A DNA stretch of 64,000 bases, taken from NCBI RefSeq assembly GCF_003010965.1, contig NZ_PGGM01000012.1, positions 62,001 to 126,000 of the forward strand, given 5' to 3'. The notes beneath the pieces are model-generated. The model was not told the origin of the DNA and ran no database searches. It saw nothing but the letters and a program-made list of their open reading frames with translations. Origin of the DNA: Phyllobacterium sophorae (GTDB lineage Bacteria; Pseudomonadota; Alphaproteobacteria; Rhizobiales; Rhizobiaceae). This document shows positions 52,508 to 61,107 of this stretch, piece after piece (position 1 is the first letter of the stretch; each line of letters begins with the position of its first letter). A program made the position numbers and the translations under genes.

Positions 52508-53164
52508 ATGCGCGTCAAAGATGTAATGACGACGAGGGTCGTCAAAGTATCACCTGACAACAGTGTAAGGCAGGCAGCCAAAGTCATGCTGGATAATCAC
52601 GTCAGCGGTATCCCGGTGGTTGACGATGAGGGTCATCTCGTTGGCATCATCAGCGAAGGCGACTTGATCCGTAGAACGGAACTGGGAGGCAGAGAGATCG
52701 CCTCGCTTGCCGAGATGGCCAGGCCTGCCGAACAGAGAGCCGGCGCATATGTGAAGCGCTGCTCGTGGAGGGTCGGCGACGCGATGACGCATGATCCCGT
52801 CACAATTGAGGAGGATGCCTTCCTCAAGCGCGCAGCAAAGTTAATGCAGGAGCGCGGCATAAAGCGTATTCCCGTAACAAGAGCCGGCGAGCTGATCGGC
52901 ATCATTAGCCGAGCGGACCTGCTCCAGGCCATTCTAACGGCCAAGCACGATGAAACGGCATCAGGAGATGAGGCCATTCAGCGCAGCATCGCGACACGTC
53001 TGGGGGAAAATACTGGTCTGGAAGGGCTCGACGTGAAAGTGACCGTAGCCGAGGGAATTGTGCATCTTTGGGGTAATGTCGAGACGGCAGAGTTCAGAAG
53101 AGCCGCACGGGTCGTCGCAGAAGGTGTTCGCGGCGTCAGAGGAGTCGTCGAACACTTTTCGTAG
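52508..53164 (+). CDS. CBS-domain pair plus BON-domain protein
   Basis: Protein of 218 residues. Residues 1-55 (MRVKDVMTTRVVKVSPDNSV to HLVGIISEGDLIRR) and 92-145 (VGDAMTHDPVTIEEDAFLKR to LIGIISRADLLQ) form a CBS pair that binds adenosine nucleotides. A BON domain covers about residues 155-215 (DVKVTVAEGIVHLWGNVETA, then ARVVAEGVRGVRGVVEHF). The combination is common in proteobacteria, where such proteins probably sense energy state or regulate a partner. The ATG has GGAG upstream at moderate distance; longer in-frame starts are less convincing. The phosphoketolase gene follows 228 bp downstream, so a link to central carbon flux is possible. Confidence 0.9.
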   Translation: MRVKDVMTTRVVKVSPDNSVRQAAKVMLDNHVSGIPVVDDEGHLVGIISEGDLIRRTELGGREIASLAEMARPAEQRAGAYVKRCSWRVGDAMTHDPVTIEEDAFLKRAAKLMQERGIKRIPVTRAGELIGIISRADLLQAILTAKHDETASGDEAIQRSIATRLGENTGLEGLDVKVTVAEGIVHLWGNVETAEFRRAARVVAEGVRGVRGVVEHFS

Positions 53165-53392
53165 TCTGTCCACAACAACGAATATGTAAGCGCCCAACAC
53201 CAATGGCATGTCCGGCGCATGGCAAACCACTACGCTTTTAACGACAGCGCGATTCTTCTGTGCATGGGGCAGCTTTTATGCGACATTAGCGCACCGCCCT
53301 GATCCCAAGCAGTCTTGAACCTGGGACAGCACGGCACCTGCGAGTTAGCATCATTTACGCGATAATAATCCCGACTTCATAAGGAGGCTTCA

Positions 53393-55855
53393 ATGGCTTC
53401 GCATGAGACGGTAAAGCGCAAGGAACCAGCAACAGACGGGACTCTAACGGCACCCCCCCTGTCAGCAGACGAGCTTCGCCTGATGGACGCCTATTGGCGG
53501 GCCTCGAACTATCTTTCGGTCGGTCAGATTTATCTTCTCGACAATCCGCTCCTGAAGGAGCCATTAAAGCGAGAGCACATAAAGCCGCGTCTGCTTGGGC
53601 ACTGGGGAACATCGCCAGGCCTCAACATGCTCTATGTGCACCTCAACCGGATCATCAAGCGTCACGATCTCAATATGATTTACGTGATCGGTCCGGGCCA
53701 TGGCGGACCATCGTTGGTCGCTCACGCCTACCTGGAAGGGACGTACAGCGAGGTTTACCCAAATGTCGGCCAGGACACGGAAGGCCTAAAAAGGCTTTTC
53801 AAACAGTTCAGCTTCCCTGGCGGCATCCCGAGCCATGTCGCGCCCGAGACGCCGGGCAGCATTCATGAAGGCGGTGAGCTCGGATACGCCCTTAGTCACG
53901 CCTATGGAGCGGCTTTTGACAATCCGGATATGATTGTTGCTTGCATCGTCGGTGACGGGGAGGCAGAGACCGGGCCACTCGCGACCGGATGGCACGGAAA
54001 CAAATTCCTCAATCCGGCCCGCGATGGCTGCGTGCTGCCGATTCTGCACCTCAACGGCTTCAAGATCGCCAACCCATGCTTCCTGGCCCGCATTCCCGAG
54101 GACGAACTGCGGAAATTCTTCGAGGGCATGGGCTATAGGGCTCACTTCGTCGTTGGGAACGATCCGGAGGATGTCCATCAGAAACTGGCTGGCGCGCTTG
54201 ACACCGCCGTGGGCGAAATCCGGGAAATCTGGGCGGATGCACGCACGAAAGGCAACGTGAAACGTCCCGCGTGGCCAATGATCGTCTTTCGGACGCCAAA
54301 GGGCTGGACCGGCCCGAAGGAGATCGACGGCAAGAAATGCGAGGACTATTGGCGATCGCATCAGGTGCCCATGGGCGAGATGGACAGGCCCGAACATGTC
54401 CGCATTCTCGAGCAGTGGATGAAAAGCTACCGGCCCGAGGAGCTCTTTGAAGAGGGGGGCCGCTTCAACCCCACCTTGGCAGCGTTGGCTCCGGCAGGCC
54501 ATCGCCGCATGAGCGACAATCCCCACGCAAACGGCGGACTGCTGTTGCGTGAACTGAAGCTGCCGGATTTCGGGGACTATGCGGTTTCGGTCCCGAGCCC
54601 AGGAGCCACAACGGCCGAGTCGGCACGCGCGATGGGCAAATTCCTGCGTGATGTGATGAAGTCGAACCTGGAAAGCAAGAACTTCCGCCTATTCAGTCCG
54701 GACGAGAACAACTCCAATCGCTGGCAGGATGTGCTGGAGGTGACCAATCGCTGCTACATGGCGGAAATCTATCCGGACGACGATCATCTCTCGCCAGACG
54801 GACGTATCATGGAGGTTCTCAGCGAACACCAATGCCAGGGTTGGCTGGAAGGCTACCTCCTGACCGGCCGCCATGGCTTCTTCTCCAGCTACGAGGCCTT
54901 CATTCACATCGTCGACTCAATGTTCAACCAGCACGCCAAGTGGTTGAAAATATGCAACGAGATCCCGTGGCGGAGACCCATCGCCTCGCTGAATTACTTC
55001 CTCAGCTCACATGTCTGGCGGCAGGATCACAATGGCTTCAGCCATCAGGACCCCGGCTTTATTGATCATGTCGTCAACAAGAAGGCGGACGTGATCCGTG
55101 TCTACTTGCCGCCCGATGCCAACACCCTTTTGTCGGTGACTGACCACTGCTTGCGCAGCCGCAACTACGTCAACGTGGTCGTCGCCGGCAAGCAGCCCGC
55201 GCCGCAATGGCTCACCATGGACGAGGCCGTCAAGCACTGCAGCGAAGGACTTGGCATTTGGGAATGGGCCAGCAACGACCGGGGCAGTGAACCCGATGTC
55301 GTCATGGCCTGTTGCGGTGATGTTCCGACCCTGGAGACGCTTGCTGCGGTTCAGTTGATCCGCGAACACCTGCCCGAGTTGAAGGTGCGCGTCGTGAATG
55401 TCGTGAACCTGATGAAGCTGCAGCCTGCGGAAGAGCATCCACACGGACTGTCAGACCGCGATTTCGATGCCCTGTTCACCAAGGACAAGCCGATTATCTT
55501 TGCCTTCCATGGCTATCCATGGCTGATCCATCGGCTGACATATCGGCGAACAAACCACGATAACCTTCACGTTCGCGGCTACAAAGAGGAGGGCACAACA
55601 AGCACGCCCTTCGACATGGTGGTCATGAACGAGCTTGACCGGTTCCACCTCGTTGAAGACGTCATTGACCGGCTGCCGCAGCTGGGTGCCCGCGCAGCCT
55701 ACTTCAAGCAGGCAATTCACGCGAAGCTGATCGAGCATCGGCAGTACATCGAGAAATATGGCGATGACATGCCTGAGATAACTGGGTGGAAGTGGGGCCT
55801 GAAGGGCACTGCAGAAGCACCCCGGAAAACTTCGACGGAAGGAGACAACGTTTGA
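53393..55855 (+). CDS. xfp: Phosphoketolase (xylulose-5-phosphate/fructose-6-phosphate)
   Basis: Thiamine diphosphate enzyme of 820 residues, the usual family length. It splits xylulose 5-phosphate or fructose 6-phosphate with phosphate into acetyl phosphate and glyceraldehyde 3-phosphate or erythrose 4-phosphate. Marks: [15 protein letters not shown] and [17 protein letters not shown] near the N-terminus, [20 protein letters not shown], the phosphate-site [20 protein letters not shown], the diphosphate motif [17 protein letters not shown], and [20 protein letters not shown] late in the chain. AAGGAGG lies before the ATG. No acetate kinase gene is next to it. A relic of its C-terminus sits at 60868, so the gene has been duplicated or copied. 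Confidence 0.97.
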   Translation: MASHETVKRKEPATDGTLTAPPLSADELRLMDAYWRASNYLSVGQIYLLDNPLLKEPLKREHIKPRLLGHWGTSPGLNMLYVHLNRIIKRHDLNMIYVIGPGHGGPSLVAHAYLEGTYSEVYPNVGQDTEGLKRLFKQFSFPGGIPSHVAPETPGSIHEGGELGYALSHAYGAAFDNPDMIVACIVGDGEAETGPLATGWHGNKFLNPARDGCVLPILHLNGFKIANPCFLARIPEDELRKFFEGMGYRAHFVVGNDPEDVHQKLAGALDTAVGEIREIWADARTKGNVKRPAWPMIVFRTPKGWTGPKEIDGKKCEDYWRSHQVPMGEMDRPEHVRILEQWMKSYRPEELFEEGGRFNPTLAALAPAGHRRMSDNPHANGGLLLRELKLPDFGDYAVSVPSPGATTAESARAMGKFLRDVMKSNLESKNFRLFSPDENNSNRWQDVLEVTNRCYMAEIYPDDDHLSPDGRIMEVLSEHQCQGWLEGYLLTGRHGFFSSYEAFIHIVDSMFNQHAKWLKICNEIPWRRPIASLNYFLSSHVWRQDHNGFSHQDPGFIDHVVNKKADVIRVYLPPDANTLLSVTDHCLRSRNYVNVVVAGKQPAPQWLTMDEAVKHCSEGLGIWEWASNDRGSEPDVVMACCGDVPTLETLAAVQLIREHLPELKVRVVNVVNLMKLQPAEEHPHGLSDRDFDALFTKDKPIIFAFHGYPWLIHRLTYRRTNHDNLHVRGYKEEGTTSTPFDMVVMNELDRFHLVEDVIDRLPQLGARAAYFKQAIHAKLIEHRQYIEKYGDDMPEITGWKWGLKGTAEAPRKTSTEGDNV

Positions 55856-56108
55856 GCAGGAACGCTGTCGAGCTTCATGTCGATGATTGAGGCCAGGCTG
55901 GTCTGCAAGCAATCGCTCATGCTTGGTTGCCAGCGCGTCGAAAGAAAAGCACTCGATGGTGGTCGGCTGTCGCATTACACCTTCTTGTAAGACCGCGGTC
56001 GCGCACTCGGTGCTGCATTTAATGTGACCCACCAGGTTGCGATCGAATGCCTGTTACTATCGCAATGATGCGGGTGCTTAGCTTAAATCGACATTGAGGA
56101 GAATGGCG

Positions 56109-57131
56109 ATGGCGAAGATGATGAAGGCGGCCATGGTGCGACAGTTCAAGGAGCCGCTATCGATCGAGGAGGTTGCGGTGCCGGAGGTCGGGCGGGGCCA
56201 GATCCTGGTCAAAATCGAAGCCTCGGGTGTGTGCCACACGGATCTGCATGCCGCGGACGGCGACTGGCCGGTCAAGCCGCATCCGCCCTTCATCCCCGGG
56301 CATGAAGGCGTCGGGACCGTTGCCGCCGTGGGAGCTGACGTATCGGCTGTGAAGGAAGGAGACCGGGTTGGCGTGCCTTGGCTGCATACTGCTTGCGGGC
56401 ATTGCCGGCACTGTCTGGCGGGCTGGGAAACGTTGTGTGACTTGCAAAAGAATACCGGATACTCCGTTAATGGCGGCTTTGCAGAATATGTTCTCGCGGA
56501 TCCGAATTATGTCGGTCACCTGCCCGATGGTCTCGATTGGGAACCCGCCGCCCCCATCCTTTGCGCCGGCGTCACAGTCTACAAGGGGTTGAAGGAGACC
56601 GAAACGAAGCCGGGCGATACGGTGGTGATTTCGGGGATTGGCGGGCTCGGTCACGTTGCCGTGCAGTATGCGAAGGCAATGGGGCTGGACGTGATCGCCG
56701 TTGACATCTCCGACGAAAAGCTGGCGCTCGCCCGCGACATGGGAGCGAACGCGGTTATCAACGCGAAGACGACCGATCCAGTCGCCGAGGTGAAGAGGCT
56801 ATGCGGCGGGGCGCAGGGCGTCCTTGTTACCGCCGTCTCGCCCAAAGCCTTCAGCCAGGCCCTCGGCATGCTCGCCAAGCGCGGGACCATGTCTCTCGTG
56901 GGCTTGCCACCGGGCTCGTTCGAACTGGACATCTTCAACACGGTTCTGATGCGCAAGACTATTCGCGGATCAATCGTCGGAACCCGTCTGGATCTGGCCG
57001 AATGCTTGCAGTTCGCCGCAGACGGCAAGGTGAAGGTTCACTATTCGGTAGAGAGACTGGAAGATATCAACAGTATATTTAGCCGAATGCGTGACAATAA
57101 GATAGACGGCCGTGTCGTATTGAAAATATAA
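56109..57131 (+). CDS. adhP: Zinc-dependent alcohol dehydrogenase (AdhP-like)
   Basis: Medium-chain dehydrogenase of 340 residues, NAD(H)-dependent, interconverting primary alcohols and aldehydes such as ethanol and acetaldehyde. Catalytic zinc ligands are in GVCHTDLH and PGHEGVGTV, plus a later cysteine (LCAGVTVYK). Structural zinc is bound by the four cysteines of CGHCRHCLAGWETLC. The Rossmann fold is VVISGIGGLGHVAVQYAK. Start: the ATG giving MAKMMKAAMV has GAGGAGA at a proper distance; the two upstream start codons are too near it. The fused ethanolamine ammonia-lyase gene is 224 bp downstream, so it may handle the acetaldehyde made there. Confidence 0.95.
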   Translation: MAKMMKAAMVRQFKEPLSIEEVAVPEVGRGQILVKIEASGVCHTDLHAADGDWPVKPHPPFIPGHEGVGTVAAVGADVSAVKEGDRVGVPWLHTACGHCRHCLAGWETLCDLQKNTGYSVNGGFAEYVLADPNYVGHLPDGLDWEPAAPILCAGVTVYKGLKETETKPGDTVVISGIGGLGHVAVQYAKAMGLDVIAVDISDEKLALARDMGANAVINAKTTDPVAEVKRLCGGAQGVLVTAVSPKAFSQALGMLAKRGTMSLVGLPPGSFELDIFNTVLMRKTIRGSIVGTRLDLAECLQFAADGKVKVHYSVERLEDINSIFSRMRDNKIDGRVVLKI

Positions 57132-57355
57132 TCGCGGCTTTGCCTCGAGTTCTTTTACATGATTTTGACACCCCGCCCAGTGTCACCTGGACTTGAGGCC
57201 CTTAGTCTTTGTCGCGGCAAATACCAATCGCCTTGCCACAGGACAGGCAGTGACTCCAAGCGAGGTCGTGGCGCCGGGCCAGGCAATGCCAAAATCGTTT
57301 GCGTGCCGACGGGCTGCTGATGGCAAGACGGGTTCTGTGCAAAAAGGAAATAGCC

Positions 57356-59707
57356 ATGGATGAGGGCTTGTCGTCGAAGGTACGTGAAGGGCTCTCCAGA
57401 CGCGAGCTCCTGGCAATGGTGGGGGCGGCCGCTGGCACCCTTGCCAGCCATAGCGATGCGACCGGGGCGGCGCCCGGCCGCATCATTGCGGTCGAGGAGG
57501 TCGGACCGGGCGAGGACGTCTTTGCGTATATCAGCAGAGTCAAAGGGAATTTTGATCACACAGTCTACCAGCAGGTGATCGGCGCTGCGAATGACTTTAA
57601 GGAGGGAGATCTGGCCGTCGGAGTGGGGGCTGTGGATGAGGCAACACGGAAAAATGCCCGCGCCCTTTTGACAAACACGACGATCAAAGATCTCTACCAG
57701 CACCCGCTGCTTGAGGACAGTCTGCAACAGTTGATCTGGCGGACCACGGACCAGGCCCAGTATGCAAAGGTCAAGGACTGGACCCTGGGCCAGTTGAAGG
57801 AGTTCCTTTTGGCTGAGCCAGAGGTCAAGATCAAGGCCGTCATGAATGGCTTGACCAGCGACACGATCGGCTGTGTCCCGAAACTGATGAGCAACAAAGA
57901 GCTTATCGCCCTGGGTCAGAAAATCTTCAACGTGCTGCCGGGCACCCAGATGGGGGCGAAGGGATATATGGGTGCTCGAATCCAGCCCAATTCTCCTACC
58001 GATCATCCCGACGACGTGGTTTGGCAGGTCTTCGATGCGTTTTCCTATGCAACGGGTGACATCGTTATCGGGACCAATCCCGTGGACAGCACGGTCAAAA
58101 GCGTCGTCGCGGTTGAACGAGCCCTCAAGGACATCGTCGATACCTTCAAGTTGAACGAGGTCATTCCCTGGTGTGTGCTTGCCCATATCGATGTCCAGGC
58201 AGAGGTGAGCGAAAGTTACCCCGGAACGGTTGCCACGATGTTCCAGAGCCTTGCTGGAACAGATGACTGCAACAAGATCTTTGATATTACGATTGAGAAG
58301 ATCCTGAAGTATGCCAGCGCCACGAAGGGACAAAGATATGGACTCTACTTCGAAACCGGGCAGGGATCCGAATTCACGAATGGCGCAGAAAACGGCGTCG
58401 ACATGATGGTACTCGAGTCGCGAAAGTATGGCTTCAGCAGGGCGGTGGGAACAGAACTCGCAAAGGTGCAGCCCAGGGGTGCGTGGCTTCATGTCAACGA
58501 TGTCGCCGGATTCATCGGGCCGGAGGTCTTCAAGAGCCGCGAACAACTGGTGAGGTGCTGCCTTGAAGATATTGTTATGGGCAAACTCCATGGGCTGACC
58601 ATCGGTCTGGATATCTGCACGACCCTGCACATGACGGTCAGCCTGGAAGACCTGGATTGGTGCCAGGACCAGATCTTGCCGGCCAATCCTGTTTACCTGA
58701 TTGCGCTGCCCACCAAAAACGATCCGATGTTGAGCTATCTCACGACCTCGTTCCAGGATCATGTCCGGCTCAGGGATAAATTCGGCTTCAAGGTCAATGA
58801 TGCGATGTGGGCGTTCTACAAGCGGATCGGGATCGTTGATGAGAACAACAAGTACACCATGAACTATGGCGATCCTCTTTGGGTGTACTACCAGTACCGA
58901 CTTGCCAAGGCTGAAACGCGCTCAAAGGACGCCGTCTACGCCGAAGGCCGGCAAAAGATGAAGGAAGTTGAAGAGAGAGGCATCGACCTGGCGACCGGGT
59001 ACGGCGAGAATATCTGGGATCTCAATCCAAAGCTCGCGGCCAAGGTTAAGGGGTTATATGATGATGCCAAGCAGTCGCTTTGGGCCGAGCTCACGCCCGA
59101 GTTCATCGCCGCTATTCCCGATGTCGTGCCGGTCCGCACCCTGTCGAGGGACCGCAATGACTATATCGCCCATCCCAGTACAGGTGAAACACTGAGCTCG
59201 GAAGCTATTGCAGAAATTAAAAAAATAAAGGATGCGTGGGGCGCCGACCCGCCCAGGGGTCAGATCGTCATCTCCGATGGCTTGAACGCCAAAGCCATCA
59301 TGGATGACGGCCATCTTGCACCCTACCTGGAAGAAATACGCAGGTTGCTCGCCGAGGCCGGCGTAACGATGAGCGACAAGAACATCCTGGTTACCAGCGG
59401 AAGGGTCCGGGTCGGCTATCGGATCGGCGAGATGCTCTTCGAGACGGCAAATCCCAACAGTTTCAGAGGCATTCTTCACGTTATAGGTGAACGGCCCGGA
59501 ACAATGCACCATGCCTACTCGGTCTACATCACTGTTGCCAAGGGCAAGCGCTGGTCTGAGAAGAAGATCGATCACGACATGACGAAACTTGTCAGCAATG
59601 TTGCAGATACCGCCTTGCCGCCCAAGGAAGCGGCCAGGGAAACCTTGACCATTATCAGGGAAATCGTCGGGAAAGATGTCAATGGCAGCCGGCGGTATGG
59701 GACATAG
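57356..59707 (+). CDS. Fused ethanolamine ammonia-lyase (EutB-EutC) with Tat-like leader
   Basis: Single protein of 783 residues joining the two subunits of coenzyme-B12-dependent ethanolamine ammonia-lyase, which makes acetaldehyde and ammonia. EutB part (about 55-515): ARIQPNSPTDHPDD, GTNPVDS, LYFETGQGSEF with Glu333, and MGKLHGLTIGLDICTTLH preserve the positions of Arg160, Gln162, Asn193, Glu287 and Asp362 of the E. coli enzyme. EutC part (about 590-775): QIVISDGLNAKAI, NILVTSGRVRVGYRIGEMLF, HVIGERPGTMHHAYS; its long N-terminal arm is missing. The N-terminus SRRELLAMVGAAAGTLA is Tat-like. AAGGAAA precedes the ATG. No eutA, permease, B12-transport or microcompartment gene is in the window. 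Confidence 0.9.
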   Translation: MDEGLSSKVREGLSRRELLAMVGAAAGTLASHSDATGAAPGRIIAVEEVGPGEDVFAYISRVKGNFDHTVYQQVIGAANDFKEGDLAVGVGAVDEATRKNARALLTNTTIKDLYQHPLLEDSLQQLIWRTTDQAQYAKVKDWTLGQLKEFLLAEPEVKIKAVMNGLTSDTIGCVPKLMSNKELIALGQKIFNVLPGTQMGAKGYMGARIQPNSPTDHPDDVVWQVFDAFSYATGDIVIGTNPVDSTVKSVVAVERALKDIVDTFKLNEVIPWCVLAHIDVQAEVSESYPGTVATMFQSLAGTDDCNKIFDITIEKILKYASATKGQRYGLYFETGQGSEFTNGAENGVDMMVLESRKYGFSRAVGTELAKVQPRGAWLHVNDVAGFIGPEVFKSREQLVRCCLEDIVMGKLHGLTIGLDICTTLHMTVSLEDLDWCQDQILPANPVYLIALPTKNDPMLSYLTTSFQDHVRLRDKFGFKVNDAMWAFYKRIGIVDENNKYTMNYGDPLWVYYQYRLAKAETRSKDAVYAEGRQKMKEVEERGIDLATGYGENIWDLNPKLAAKVKGLYDDAKQSLWAELTPEFIAAIPDVVPVRTLSRDRNDYIAHPSTGETLSSEAIAEIKKIKDAWGADPPRGQIVISDGLNAKAIMDDGHLAPYLEEIRRLLAEAGVTMSDKNILVTSGRVRVGYRIGEMLFETANPNSFRGILHVIGERPGTMHHAYSVYITVAKGKRWSEKKIDHDMTKLVSNVADTALPPKEAARETLTIIREIVGKDVNGSRRYGT

Positions 59708-60065
59708 GGACGAATGGCAAGATCAAGCCCAGAAGGACCCCTGGATGGCTGCAAGCCGCCATTGTGGCCAGTGCAGGCAGCGTGGTCCCATTCGTTGCAT
59801 TGAATGACCGTGACGGAGATTTGTTTTTAGGCGCCAAGGCTCCCAATCTGGGCGACATTCCTGATAATCGTACAGAATTTCAGGCCTGCCTGCGCGGCGA
59901 CGAAGGTCTGCGAGCGGTGGACTTGTCTGGTGGCCGGTATTCGGGACGCGGCGATCGCCAGAGAATAGTGAAGAACGAGACGCGGACCTTGCCGCAGGCC
60001 TCATCAGGTCGAACAGGGCAGGCGCTTGACGGCCTTCATGCTCGTGTCAGCTGCATGCCTAAACA
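59708..60065. other. Intergenic stretch, nothing recognised
   Basis: No supported gene on either strand after the ammonia-lyase gene; open frames lack starts and family resemblance. Confidence 0.35.
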
Positions 60066-60431
60066 TCAGCGTTGCAAGTAATACGCCTGGCCCGTCGATC
60101 GCAGCTGCTCAAGGGTTTTCCCTGCGCAGTTTCCCGACCCTTCTCCGCCAATCAGTTGGGCCTTGCCCGTTATCGTTAACGTGCCAGCCAGCCTGTCGGG
60201 CGAGATATAGACGGCAACTCCGTCGGGGTCAATTTTGGATAAATAGAATGCATGATCAACCCCAGCAGCCTCACAATGGACCAAGAAGGGAAAGTCAGTA
60301 AATGATGCGTCCTCAGCTTGTGCGTGCAAGGCATCGGCGGCCGCAAATTGCGATAACGCAATGGCGGCGAAAGCTGTTCTTATAGCCACCCCGCGCACTT
60401 TCACACGAAGATGAGACGCGACAACTACCAT
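60066..60431 (-). CDS. Small secreted hypothetical protein
   Basis: Protein of 121 residues with a signal-like N-terminus (VAIRTAFAAIALSQFAAADALH, cleavage near AQA) and a beta-rich body (ASFTDFPFLVHCEAAGVDHA, YLSKIDPDGVAVYISPDRLA) with two cysteines. No family recognised; similar short secreted proteins of unknown role are common in rhizobia. The start is uncertain: an ATG at 60431 or a GTG twelve bases upstream. It stands alone between plus-strand genes. Confidence 0.6.
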   Translation of the reverse strand: MVVVASHLRVKVRGVAIRTAFAAIALSQFAAADALHAQAEDASFTDFPFLVHCEAAGVDHAFYLSKIDPDGVAVYISPDRLAGTLTITGKAQLIGGEGSGNCAGKTLEQLRSTGQAYYLQR

Positions 60432-60867
60432 TGGGAACCCCACTTGCTCGCCGTTATTCGACTGCTCTGGTTGTCATGGTGGCCCGACAATTACGCTATT
60501 CCCTGATCTGCTCGAAGAGCGGGTCTTACGAAGGATCAGTTTCGCACAGATGGTATTGTCAGGCAAGTTCCGGCCCGTTTTCGCCTTCCATTGAGCCTCG
60601 GTTGTAGCGGATTCATTTGCGCGGTATCGTCGTCCGATCAGCCGTCTGCGGTTAGCGTCACGCTACCCTCCCGATGCCGGTGAAAGTCCCGGAATCGGGC
60701 ATCAACGCGCCGCTCTCGTTTCCCGGCAAACCACCCGTCAAATAATTGACGCGTGTCTGCCTCGCATCAGCGCAGGATGATGCGATCGCGAACTTTGAGA
60801 CTGGAACTTTGAAGTTCCCCTCGATTTTACTGTGCCTTGGAGGCTTTTTGTGCGACTATTCATGCTA
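60432..60867. other. Intergenic stretch with a B12-box-like hairpin
   Basis: No gene. At 60670-60703 a hairpin contains GGTGAAAGTCC, discussed as a finding. Otherwise nothing recognised. Confidence 0.35.
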
Positions 60868-61071
60868 TACGAGCGTTCTGTCGAGGACGTTATTGACCGC
60901 TTGCCGCAATCGGGTGCTCGCGATGCCTATTTCAAGCAGACTATTCACCAGACGCTGATCGAACATTTGCCGTATATTGAAAGATACGGGGACGATATGC
61001 CTGCGATACGCGGCGCGAAGTGCGGGGCAGGTACGTCTTGGAGAATGTCCAATGAAGGTGACAAAACTTGA
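60868..61071 (+). pseudogene. Relic of a phosphoketolase C-terminus
   Basis: The frame reads [20 protein letters not shown], then QTIHQTLIEHLPYIERYGDD, MPAIRGAKCG and a polar end NEGDKT. This is the last 65-70 residues of phosphoketolase: the intact gene at 53393 has [37 protein letters not shown] and ends EGDNV. The remaining 750 codons are absent. It lies 36 bp before the GH94 gene. It is a decayed, incomplete copy, presumably of an ancestral xfp that preceded the GH94 gene. Confidence 0.88.
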
Positions 61072-61107
61072 GCGGCGACGCAGCTCATATCGAACGGAGG
61101 TGTACCT

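Noticed and set aside
59723..60004. Minus-strand frame after the ammonia-lyase gene
   Set aside because: Composition unlike the neighbours' coding sequence, no start signal or recognised domain.
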